Below are positions 1 through 7,508 of a DNA stretch of 64,000 nucleotides, piece after piece. The notes under the pieces were generated by a model. It saw only the letters and a program-made list of their open reading frames with translations, was not told where the DNA came from and made no database searches. Both the position numbers and the translations under genes were made by a program. Each line of letters begins with the position of its first letter. Position 1 is the stretch's first letter. Where the stretch lies: positions 1 to 64,000 of the forward strand of contig JAOFDG010000001.1 of assembly GCA_028033615.1 (NCBI GenBank), in the 5' to 3' direction. This DNA is from Verrucomicrobiales bacterium (GTDB lineage: Bacteria > Verrucomicrobiota > Verrucomicrobiia > Verrucomicrobiales > DEV007).

Positions 1-463
1 TTGGTATAATCCTTCGGTCCATTATTTTCTGACAATGTGAATCATGCCTACGGCCCCATCCTGCACCGAGTTGTATTCTGGCTTTACGGTCTCCCTTTGA
101 AATAAGTAAAAGGATACCTCTATTTAAAGTCTCAGGATCAAAACCCTCAGCTTGAACATTACCGATCTCCCATTGATCGAAAAGGAAATGAGCAAAGGTT
201 TCGATTCTAAAGTTCTCATTTTCAACATGATCTGACATTTTATTGATCGTTACAACAATGATTGGATTTGCTGTTTCTGTCAGAATTTTATCGGCGGTAG
301 TTCTAATCTCCTCTTCATGCGCATCACTAATTAATTCTGCTTTATCCAGAATAAATTCTCTTTGTCCAGGTTGAACAAGATCGTATATGAAAGCACCGCT
401 GTAACTCGCATTAAGAAAAAGCAACCATAGTAAAATGGCTCCTTGAATAAAGAATCGTTTCAT
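1..463 (-). CDS. TPM-domain (YgcG-like) secreted or membrane protein, 3' end cut by window
   Basis: Reading the minus strand from the ATG at 463 gives 154 open codons running off the window edge. Residues 1-24 form a hydrophobic signal peptide (MKRFFIQGAILLWLLF). What follows matches the TPM fold of the YgcG family: a region ending in ILTETANPIIVVTI, an amphipathic stretch, the strand GILLLIS, and then the glycine-rich LGAGWGRRHD just before the truncation, where family members carry a G-x-G-x(n)-I-I-x-P pattern (here RRIIP). TPM proteins act outside the cytoplasmic membrane; proposed roles include phosphatase activity and photosystem II repair, but the bacterial role is unsettled. It lies 13 bases downstream of the YgfZ gene on the same strand, so co-transcription is likely. 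The C-terminal part, often a transmembrane and Gly-rich tail, cannot be seen. Confidence 0.75.
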   Translation of the reverse strand, partial: MKRFFIQGAILLWLLFLNASYSGAFIYDLVQPGQREFILDKAELISDAHEEEIRTTADKILTETANPIIVVTINKMSDHVENENFRIETFAHFLFDQWEIGNVQAEGFDPETLNRGILLLISKGDRKARIQLGAGWGRRHDSHCQKIMDRRIIP

Positions 464-476
464 AACTTTTTACAAA

Positions 477-1313
477 TTATTGAGAGTTTGTAAAAAGAGT
501 ATGCCGTATCATGGCTTCAGAGGAAAGATTATTTTTGTTATTGTTAGTTTGTACAGGTAATTTATCCCTTTTTACGTATCCTAATCCGATAAGGTCACCT
601 TCTCTTGAACAGACGCTGGTGACGTTACCAACTTTTACATTGTCTTGATCCATTAGTTCCCAACCGGGTTCCGGTGATGGTCCATCATTAAATTTTAGTC
701 CTACTAATTTACGCTTTACCTGGCCAACACTCTCAAGTCTGGAGATAATTTCCTGTCCGACATAACAACCTTTATGGAAATCCACGCTCACCTTATCCAA
801 TAAGGCTTCTTGAGGCAAAGTATTTAAATTTAGTTCAGAGTTCCACGCAGGAATACCATGAAGTATACGGTATTCCTCAAGACTACTTTCACTCATCCAG
901 TCTGCACCCGAAACTAGGTCATCGGTTTTTTTCCAATGGTCATGGCCTTCACTGCCATACCTTTTTGATAGGACTCCATCGACATCTTCAGGTTCTAGAT
1001 CATGTAGTAATAGGAAGTCATCAGTAATGTCAGTTATTTCAACATCATCTGATATTATATATTTTGATAATCTAATCATTAGAGATTCTCGAAGATCCAG
1101 ATCGGTATCGACTAAAAGGGCATCGTTACCCTCCTCCATGCCAATCCATATATGACCTTCGAGCTTTCCTTTGGCAGTCGTAACACAAGCAGAAATGGAT
1201 TTATTTGGAGCAACCTTATTAACGTCATTACTTACTTGACCATTAAGGTATCTAATCCTGTCCTGACCAGTAATACGGTATTTTGCACGCCTGGATAAAT
1301 CTATTCTTTTCAT
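477..1313 (-). CDS. ygfZ: YgfZ/GcvT-like folate-binding protein
   Basis: This 278-residue protein carries the YgfZ signature KGCYVGQE near residue 182, containing the conserved cysteine, followed by a basic C-terminal beta-barrel segment (VKRKLVGLKF). The N-terminal half has the aminomethyltransferase-like fold (RYLNGQVSNDV resembles the family's FLQGQVTNDV). YgfZ family members bind folate and support maintenance or repair of certain Fe-S enzymes and tRNA modification in the cytoplasm; that role is from the family, not from this sequence. The ATG start at 1313 places the folate-binding motif at the usual distance. It is followed by the TPM gene and preceded, 16 bases away, by a beta-hydroxyacid dehydrogenase on the same strand. 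The length is slightly short compared with the roughly 320 residues of the enterobacterial protein. Confidence 0.85.
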   Translation of the reverse strand: MKRIDLSRRAKYRITGQDRIRYLNGQVSNDVNKVAPNKSISACVTTAKGKLEGHIWIGMEEGNDALLVDTDLDLRESLMIRLSKYIISDDVEITDITDDFLLLHDLEPEDVDGVLSKRYGSEGHDHWKKTDDLVSGADWMSESSLEEYRILHGIPAWNSELNLNTLPQEALLDKVSVDFHKGCYVGQEIISRLESVGQVKRKLVGLKFNDGPSPEPGWELMDQDNVKVGNVTSVCSREGDLIGLGYVKRDKLPVQTNNNKNNLSSEAMIRHTLFTNSQ

Positions 1314-1329
1314 TAGATCTAAAAAGCAA

Positions 1330-2175
1330 TTAGTCTGTGAAGTTACGGTATATCACCGAATAGTCTTCATCGTCTTGCCCTTTATCCATTTGCGATTGCA
1401 TACTTTGTGCAGCAGCCTTTAAGACCGGCAGATTAATTCCCTCAATGTCGGCCATGGTGAGTCCAAAATTTGCGTCTTTAAGCATGTTCTTTAGAGAGAA
1501 GTGAGGCTCATAGTTTCCTTCTAGCATTGTAGGTAGCTTCATATTAGTGAGCCCTGAAGAACAAGCATTTACTTTCATAGCGTCTGACATTTTTTCAATT
1601 TTCACACCAGCTGCCTCACAAACAGCAAGTGATTCTGAAAGTATTGCCACGGTAGTCGCAGAAATCATATTAGTGGCTATTTTAAATACAGTAGCTGTTC
1701 CAACTTCTCCGAGATGCGTTACACTATTAGAGCTTGCTGATAGTAATGAGTGAACCTTTTCGAGGGTCGGTTGATCTCCACCTACATAATAATTTAACAG
1801 TCCTGCCGCAGCAGCATCTCGGCTACCAGTAAAAGGACAATCGAGAAAGGATCCTCCTTGAGATATAATTCTTTCATTGGCCGATTTTGTATCCTCAAGT
1901 GAGACGGTGGCGTGGTTAACGATGATGTGATCAGCCGTTAGGTTTGACTCGATACTGTCAATGACTTGGTGCAGCGCCTCCCCATCTCTCACGAAAATTT
2001 GTAAAACATTTGATTTTCTAGCCACTTCGGCCGGTGATTCCAAAGCATTTGGATCCTTGCCTGAAGTTCTGTTCCAAACAGATACTTGCCAATCCTTTTG
2101 TTGCAGTGTTTTTGCTATTCTGCTCCCAATAATGCCCAGTCCAATTATGCCAACACTATTACTATTTTTATTCAT
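1330..2175 (-). CDS. NAD(P)-dependent beta-hydroxyacid dehydrogenase
   Basis: The 281-residue protein begins with a Rossmann nucleotide-binding motif G-x-G-x-x-G (GIIGLGIIGSRIA) and has NRT after the second strand, typical for NADP(H) preference. The substrate loop SLEDTKSANERI leads to DCPFTGSRDAAAAG, and the catalytic lysine lies in VFKIATNM, matching the K-x-x-x-N of the 3-hydroxyisobutyrate dehydrogenase / GLYR1 superfamily. It probably reduces or oxidises a short beta-hydroxyacid or aldehyde acid; the substrate cannot be told. I chose the ATG at 2175 because it sits ten residues before the Rossmann strand; an in-frame TTG at 2202 would add nine residues without signal features. It probably forms an operon with the YgfZ and TPM genes downstream. 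Confidence 0.85.
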   Translation of the reverse strand: MNKNSNSVGIIGLGIIGSRIAKTLQQKDWQVSVWNRTSGKDPNALESPAEVARKSNVLQIFVRDGEALHQVIDSIESNLTADHIIVNHATVSLEDTKSANERIISQGGSFLDCPFTGSRDAAAAGLLNYYVGGDQPTLEKVHSLLSASSNSVTHLGEVGTATVFKIATNMISATTVAILSESLAVCEAAGVKIEKMSDAMKVNACSSGLTNMKLPTMLEGNYEPHFSLKNMLKDANFGLTMADIEGINLPVLKAAAQSMQSQMDKGQDDEDYSVIYRNFTD

Positions 2176-2276
2176 ATTTATTAGTACGAGATAAAGTGAC
2201 AAATCGCTCCAATTAAGAGAGTGATTTGTTTAAAACCTTTGAAACCTCAAAAGGAAAATATTGAAGAAATAGAATA

Positions 2277-3251
2277 CTATTTTTTAGTGCTCTTTTTCTT
2301 AGGGTCGATGAGTTTTGTTTCACCTGTCGCTTTTCCTGTTTTGGGATCGACTGGAGTCACTTTAATTTTCCCGCCTTTTTCTTTTGGAAACTCAACAGCG
2401 ACTGGAGGTGTGGTCGCGGTAATTGGTTTACGAGGCTTGGCACCACTAGGAGAAGAACCTACTTTCTTTCCTGGTCTAACGGTAGGCACTCGAGATGGAG
2501 TCGGTGTGATTTCAACAAGCTCCATTTCAAAAATAAGTGTTGAGTTCGGACCAATGGGTGGGCGTCTTCCCATGTCTCCATAAGCAAGATCAGACGGAAT
2601 GAAGAGTTTCCATTTTGAACCGACTGGCATAATTTGAAGGGCCTCTGTCCAACCTTTGATAACACCACGAACGCTGAATTGACGAGGAGTCGTTCCGTTG
2701 GTCTGATCAAAGACTTTACCATCAAGTAGCGTGCCTTTATACCTTGCTTTGATTCTGTCAGTTGCCTTTGGTATTGCGCCATCAGCAGATTTAAGGATTT
2801 GGTACTGAAGTCCACTTGGCAGTGTTTTAACTCCCTCTTTCTTGCTATTAGACGCTAAGAATTTTTCTCCGTCTGACTTGTTTTTTGCAGCGAGCTTATC
2901 CCACGCTTCGATCGAATCTAATCCAAAGGCCTTCATCTGAGATTGTTTGCGAGAGATAGCCTGGCGGTCTGCACTGAATGCGCCTAGGATTCTTTGCTTG
3001 TCTTCGTCGGAGAATTCAATTTTCTTTCCAGCGACAGAAGCCTTGAAACCTTCAATGAAGCGTTCCACTTCAATGCCGAGTTCAGCATTCTTCATATTAG
3101 ACCCAATGTCAGCACCAATAAGATAACTGACAATTTTCATGTCTTTGTGTTCGGTGGTTTCTTTTTTGCTTTCAGTTTTAGCTTTGTCAGCCTGTGCCGA
3201 AAGATTGAAGATTAGGGCAAGCCCTAGAAATGAGTGTAACAAGAGTTTCAT
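2277..3251 (-). CDS. Secreted FKBP-type peptidyl-prolyl isomerase
   Basis: The 324-residue product has a signal peptide (about residues 1-22, cleavage near SAQA), an alpha-helical N-terminal segment like the FkpA/Mip dimerisation domain (residues 35-125), and an FKBP catalytic domain at about residues 140-240. The FKBP core is visible as ARYKGTLLDGKVFDQT, VIKGWTEALQIMPVG, LAYGDMG and LIFEMELVEI. Such enzymes isomerise Xaa-Pro bonds during folding of exported proteins. The roughly 80 C-terminal residues are rich in Lys, Pro and Thr, have no recognised domain, and look disordered; this tail is absent from ordinary FkpA. It is divergently oriented to the clostripain gene, so the 140 bases between them probably hold both promoters. 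Confidence 0.9.
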   Translation of the reverse strand: MKLLLHSFLGLALIFNLSAQADKAKTESKKETTEHKDMKIVSYLIGADIGSNMKNAELGIEVERFIEGFKASVAGKKIEFSDEDKQRILGAFSADRQAISRKQSQMKAFGLDSIEAWDKLAAKNKSDGEKFLASNSKKEGVKTLPSGLQYQILKSADGAIPKATDRIKARYKGTLLDGKVFDQTNGTTPRQFSVRGVIKGWTEALQIMPVGSKWKLFIPSDLAYGDMGRRPPIGPNSTLIFEMELVEITPTPSRVPTVRPGKKVGSSPSGAKPRKPITATTPPVAVEFPKEKGGKIKVTPVDPKTGKATGETKLIDPKKKSTKK

Positions 3252-3347
3252 GATTTGAGGTTCTATTGAATTTAATTGGGGGGTAGCTAATTTAACCTAA
3301 TAACAGGGAGAATCAATATTGTCTTAATGCATTTTTGATAGATTAAA

Positions 3348-3378
3348 ATCTGCGCTTTTTTTTATTATTATCTGCGCT
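3348..3378. repeat. Direct repeat of nine bases in the promoter region
   Basis: ATCTGCGCT occurs at 3348-3356 and again at 3370-3378, spaced 22 bases start to start, or about two helical turns. The intervening bases are almost pure T and A. The second copy ends 13 bases before the ATG of the clostripain-family gene. Spacing and position suit a regulator binding on one helix face or overlap with the promoter, but no known operator is recognised. Confidence 0.3.
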
Positions 3379-3391
3379 AAAATTTGCAGCA

Positions 3392-6022
3392 ATGATAGCT
3401 CAAAAATATTACAGTCTAGCCTTTTTGATAACCTTTTTTGGAATAATTAGTGCTTATGCAGAACCTCCAATAGTGAAAGTTGAGAGTGGTAATGGACAGG
3501 GTAATGCTCTAAATTTTATTCAATTCGAACCATTCATTGCTGAGTATTCAGGCTTTAAGACTAATGGTAGTAATAATGATTTATGGGTTGGTTTGGTCAA
3601 AGATAACACTTTTGTATGGTCTCAAGAATACAAAGGGAAAATTGATTCAAAATATACGATTGAATATGGACTTAAAAGACCGATACCTCCTGGATCATAT
3701 CAACTCGCATGGCAAGACAATATAAGAGATGAAGGTGGCAGAAAAAATATTGTAATAGGGCCCTCTCCTGCGCCTGATAGTAATACTACATGGACAGTAA
3801 TAATTTATGGTCATGGTGATAGTAATTTAACCTTGAATCTTTTAGAAGATATTAAGGAAATGATCACGGCTGGTGGAAGTGATAACTTTAAAATCATTCT
3901 GCAGGCTGACCTTGATACATCTGAGAAAGAGGCGTTCCAGGGATCAGATTATCCAGTTGAGTATAGGGATAAAGTGACAAGAATTGTTTTTGATGGCAAT
4001 GGAGTTAATTTTGCTGAAGTTTTGCCTGAGCAGGATTTGGATGATCCTAATGTCCTTCAAGAATTTTTAGACTGGTCGCTTAAGAATTTTCCTTCCGATA
4101 GACGAGGTCTTGTTCTTTGGAATCATGGTGGACAATGGGAAGGTTTTGGTGGAGACAATAATGATGGGAAGGGCTCGCAAAGGGGAGTGTCTATGTGGAC
4201 CTCGGACATAAGAGACGCCATCAAAGATACTTTAAATTCAAATAATAAATCAAAGTATGATTTTATAAGTTTTGATACTTGCCTCATGGGTGGTGCGGAG
4301 CAGTTAGTTGATTTTCATGACCTATGCGACATATATATTGCCAATCCCGAGATCGATTATGGAGATGGTTGGGACTACGCATCAACCATGGCTTATTTGC
4401 GCAGTAATCCCGATCTTAGCATGGGTGAATTTGCAAGTGCCGAGAGTGGATTTTGGGATTTTCACCATCAACAGCAATCGGATAGGGGTTTCAAAGTTCA
4501 TGTTGCCTATGACATGAATCTATTTGCTGCCTACAACCAAAAAATGAAGGCTTTTACCCGTGGGCTTGTTGAATCTATTCAGAGTGGCAGCATTGATTTA
4601 TCTTCTTTGGCTAGGCTTAGAAGAGAATCCATTCCTTACAGTTTAAATAGCCCCAGAGTTGGTAAGTCTACTGTGACCGATTATATCGACATTGGTAATT
4701 TTGCCGCTGAACTTTCTTCAAAAGTTGACGGCCCAATGAAATCTATTTCCATGGATCTGGTTGATGCAATCAATAATCTCATTATTGCTAAATCATTAGG
4801 TACTGAGCGCCAAAACGCTGTCGGTCTATCCATTTACTATCCAATTAGTGGAAAGTACAGTCAGATCTATAGCGCTGATGACACCTGGATCATTAAGGGA
4901 AAAGAACATAGGATAAGGCAGAATTTTCTTCAGGATGAATTTGGAGGAGCTGATTGGAAAACATATCTTTCCGCCGTGCAGGGCCTCAATATAAATGATA
5001 TCGCCCCTCCAGTGATTCAAACTCCAGAGCCGAGTTCAACAGTTGGTTTAGTGGAGGGTCCCATTTCTGAAGAGATTGATGAAAATACCAATCTTGTTGC
5101 ATCCGGTAACAGTCCAGCAGTTTTGAATTTTGAAGTGACAGAGGGTGATGATGCTTACTCTGCTAGAGCGGTGTTAGTGACCAATGAAAACTTTGAAAAT
5201 TCAGAGCAGTACATATTTTTAGGGGAGATTGGAAGTGGTGTTTTAGATGGAATAGGAAAGTACGACTTTGAATGGGATGCGAAAATGCCAATGATTTCTT
5301 TAATAGATTCTGATGATCAAGATTCAGTTTTCCTTGGAGGTTACGCTTGGGAACCGGGTTCTAATATCCATATAAGTTTTGCAGATTACTTAGCCCCTGG
5401 TGCAGAGAGCGTTGATTCACTAATTGTTTTTACGGCCTTTGATGAAAATGGTAATGGTGTTGTAGACACAGTTCTTGAAGATACTATAGATACTGATGGT
5501 TTTGAGGCGTATGCGTTATCTCCCAGAGAATATGCTAGAGGCTTTGAACCCGGAGGTATCATATTTCCCGTTTATTACACCGAGACTCTGGATAATGGTG
5601 AATATTATTCGGGGTTTAGTTCATTTGAAGATATAAGAATTGTCATTCCTGAGAATGGGACCGATGGCCTACAGTTGAATCAGCAGAAAGTAGATAATGG
5701 TGACTATGGAGTTGCGGTACAAACCTACGATTATTTTGAGAATGAGAGTGATCTTATTACTTTTTTAGTCAACGTATCTGATGGAAAAGTTGAGCAGGAT
5801 TTTCCTGAACTGAATATTATAAAGCAAGATCAAAACATTGTTGTTTATTGGTCATCTAATTCACAGGCTTATAGTCTTCAAGCGAGTAATAATTTAGAGC
5901 TTTCTGATTGGGAGAATGTCGACTCTGATTTGGTTGATGAAGTGGACGGTCAATTCGTTTTGAGCTTTCCCAGTGATGAATATAGTTCATTATTTTTTCG
6001 GTTATCGCTTACAACTCCATAA
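3392..6022 (+). CDS. Secreted clostripain-family (C11) cysteine peptidase with C-terminal extension
   Basis: This 876-residue protein has a signal peptide at residues 1-23 (cleavage near ISAYA). The C11 peptidase domain spans about residues 130-500: WTVIIYGHGDSN opens the domain, the catalytic histidine H245 is in LVLWNHGG, and the catalytic cysteine C297 is in SFDTCLMGG. Clostripain-like peptidases cut after basic residues, usually arginine, and are often self-activated and calcium dependent; specificity here is unproven. Residues 550-780 are acidic and beta-rich without a recognised family. The last 60 residues (YWSSNSQAYSLQASNNLE ... FFRL) resemble a short C-terminal beta module that I have seen repeatedly in secreted Verrucomicrobiota proteins. 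It is followed 18 bases later by an SGNH hydrolase on the same strand. Confidence 0.85.
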   Translation: MIAQKYYSLAFLITFFGIISAYAEPPIVKVESGNGQGNALNFIQFEPFIAEYSGFKTNGSNNDLWVGLVKDNTFVWSQEYKGKIDSKYTIEYGLKRPIPPGSYQLAWQDNIRDEGGRKNIVIGPSPAPDSNTTWTVIIYGHGDSNLTLNLLEDIKEMITAGGSDNFKIILQADLDTSEKEAFQGSDYPVEYRDKVTRIVFDGNGVNFAEVLPEQDLDDPNVLQEFLDWSLKNFPSDRRGLVLWNHGGQWEGFGGDNNDGKGSQRGVSMWTSDIRDAIKDTLNSNNKSKYDFISFDTCLMGGAEQLVDFHDLCDIYIANPEIDYGDGWDYASTMAYLRSNPDLSMGEFASAESGFWDFHHQQQSDRGFKVHVAYDMNLFAAYNQKMKAFTRGLVESIQSGSIDLSSLARLRRESIPYSLNSPRVGKSTVTDYIDIGNFAAELSSKVDGPMKSISMDLVDAINNLIIAKSLGTERQNAVGLSIYYPISGKYSQIYSADDTWIIKGKEHRIRQNFLQDEFGGADWKTYLSAVQGLNINDIAPPVIQTPEPSSTVGLVEGPISEEIDENTNLVASGNSPAVLNFEVTEGDDAYSARAVLVTNENFENSEQYIFLGEIGSGVLDGIGKYDFEWDAKMPMISLIDSDDQDSVFLGGYAWEPGSNIHISFADYLAPGAESVDSLIVFTAFDENGNGVVDTVLEDTIDTDGFEAYALSPREYARGFEPGGIIFPVYYTETLDNGEYYSGFSSFEDIRIVIPENGTDGLQLNQQKVDNGDYGVAVQTYDYFENESDLITFLVNVSDGKVEQDFPELNIIKQDQNIVVYWSSNSQAYSLQASNNLELSDWENVDSDLVDEVDGQFVLSFPSDEYSSLFFRLSLTTP

Positions 6023-6040
6023 GTGTGTTAAGTTAATTAA

Positions 6041-6742
6041 ATGTTTCGCTTAAGAATATTTATATTATTGGGTTGGTTCGTAACTGCCCCCTCTCTTTCT
6101 GCAGATTTGCCGACCGCAGTTGAGCCCGATAAAAGGTTGCAATCGGAAGGTAAGGGTTGGAGACTCGAAAAAGCTCAGGTCATCAACTCTGAAAGGCCAA
6201 GAATCTTATTAATTGGAGATTCAATTCTCAATGGCTACGCTCGCCAAGTTATAAAAAAGCTTAATGGTAGGGCATATATTGATATGTGGGTTAACCCTTA
6301 TCATCAATCTAAGAATCTTAATGAAGTCTTAGAGAGAGTATTGTCACAAGGACCATATGATTTAGTTCATTTTAACGTTGGATTACATGGTTGGCAGGAA
6401 GGAAGAATAAAAAAGGGGACCTTCATCCCTCTAACAAAGGATTATGTTAAAGTTATTAAATCGAAGTTACCAAAAGCTAAATTAATATGGGCAAATTCGA
6501 CACCAGTAACTGAGAAAAATAACGTTAACACACTCGACTCCGAAATTAACCCCACCATTATAGAGCATAATAAAATGGCAAAGACGGTCATGGATGAGAT
6601 GAAGGTACCGATTAATGATTTTTATAGTTTGTTAAGTAAGAACAGACAATTAGCAAAAGGAGACCGATTTCATTGGACTAGACCCGCGTATGATTTGTTA
6701 GCAGAAATAGTCGGCAATTCGATTCTTCGCGAACTCAAGTAA
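6041..6742 (+). CDS. Secreted SGNH/GDSL-family hydrolase
   Basis: All four SGNH blocks can be seen in this 233-residue protein: the nucleophile serine in [12 protein letters not shown], a downstream glycine in the conserved loop, the asparagine in [10 protein letters not shown], and the Asp-x-x-His dyad in [11 protein letters not shown] near the C-terminus. Residues 1-21 form a signal peptide ending near LSADL, so it acts in the periplasm or outside. The family contains esterases and carbohydrate deacetylases; the substrate is not evident. The gene follows the C11 peptidase after only 18 bases, and the next gene (unknown function) follows after 43 bases, so the three may be co-transcribed, though no shared pathway is obvious. 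Confidence 0.85.
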   Translation: MFRLRIFILLGWFVTAPSLSADLPTAVEPDKRLQSEGKGWRLEKAQVINSERPRILLIGDSILNGYARQVIKKLNGRAYIDMWVNPYHQSKNLNEVLERVLSQGPYDLVHFNVGLHGWQEGRIKKGTFIPLTKDYVKVIKSKLPKAKLIWANSTPVTEKNNVNTLDSEINPTIIEHNKMAKTVMDEMKVPINDFYSLLSKNRQLAKGDRFHWTRPAYDLLAEIVGNSILRELK

Positions 6743-6785
6743 TAAGAGTGTTCGATAAATCGACAAAAGAATTAGTCCAATATTA

Positions 6786-7508
6786 ATGTGCATAAAAAAG
6801 GATTGGCAGACTGAAAAAAAAGCACTCAGTGATTTACATATTGAACTGACCGGTAGTGCTGAAGATTTACCGAACAGGATTTGGCCTTTTCCGTTCTCTG
6901 ATGAACACCTTCGAGACAATCCTAAGATGGAAAAATTCCTAACTAATTTTAGTCAGGCGTGTGAAATCAAAGAAAAGGCTGAAGATCATCTTTTACTAAA
7001 ATTGTGGAACGCGTTGCCTGAAAGTTCGCCTTTAAAGCAATTGGGTTCAGAAAAATTTTATAGTTTTTGGAGCCGACTTAATCGTGACCCTCTGCAAATA
7101 GCAATGGTCGACCCTGAATTTGATGTTGTCCACTCTATGATATTAGCTGATCAATTTTCAGGTAATGGCTTCGATCCTAAGAGTGAACGATTTCATATTT
7201 ATAAGGAACACGTCAATTGGATAATGGAAGGATCAAACCAAAAGTATTTAGAGCTTTGGTCCAAAGATTTTATTAAATGCAAAAATTATGCCAAGAAACC
7301 AGACAGTGAGCTTATAGGAATTATTTCAATTTTCCAATCAATCTGCATTAGCTGGAATGGATCTGAATTGGGTGATTGTCCAGATTATAAAAATATCATG
7401 AAGAGTGTTCTTCAAAAATATGCAGAAGGACTGAATGGATCTAATGATGAATACTATTGGGAAAAAAAGATGAAGATGGCTTCTAGATTTGTTCCAATTA
7501 TTTACTAA
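6786..7508 (+). CDS. Hypothetical protein, about 240 residues
   Basis: I do not recognise this 240-residue protein. It has no signal peptide or membrane segment, is mostly helical in composition, and is rich in Trp, Lys and Glu; it is probably cytoplasmic. Recognisable oddities are aromatic clusters (RIWPFPFSD and FYSFWSRL) and a row of helices with many acidic and basic residues. The ATG at 6786 is preceded by a weak purine stretch only. Its last 11 bases overlap the 3' end of the convergent dehydrogenase gene (stop at 7498), so the two transcripts are antisense at their ends. The coding style resembles the neighbours, which supports a real gene. Confidence 0.6.
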   Translation: MCIKKDWQTEKKALSDLHIELTGSAEDLPNRIWPFPFSDEHLRDNPKMEKFLTNFSQACEIKEKAEDHLLLKLWNALPESSPLKQLGSEKFYSFWSRLNRDPLQIAMVDPEFDVVHSMILADQFSGNGFDPKSERFHIYKEHVNWIMEGSNQKYLELWSKDFIKCKNYAKKPDSELIGIISIFQSICISWNGSELGDCPDYKNIMKSVLQKYAEGLNGSNDEYYWEKKMKMASRFVPIIY

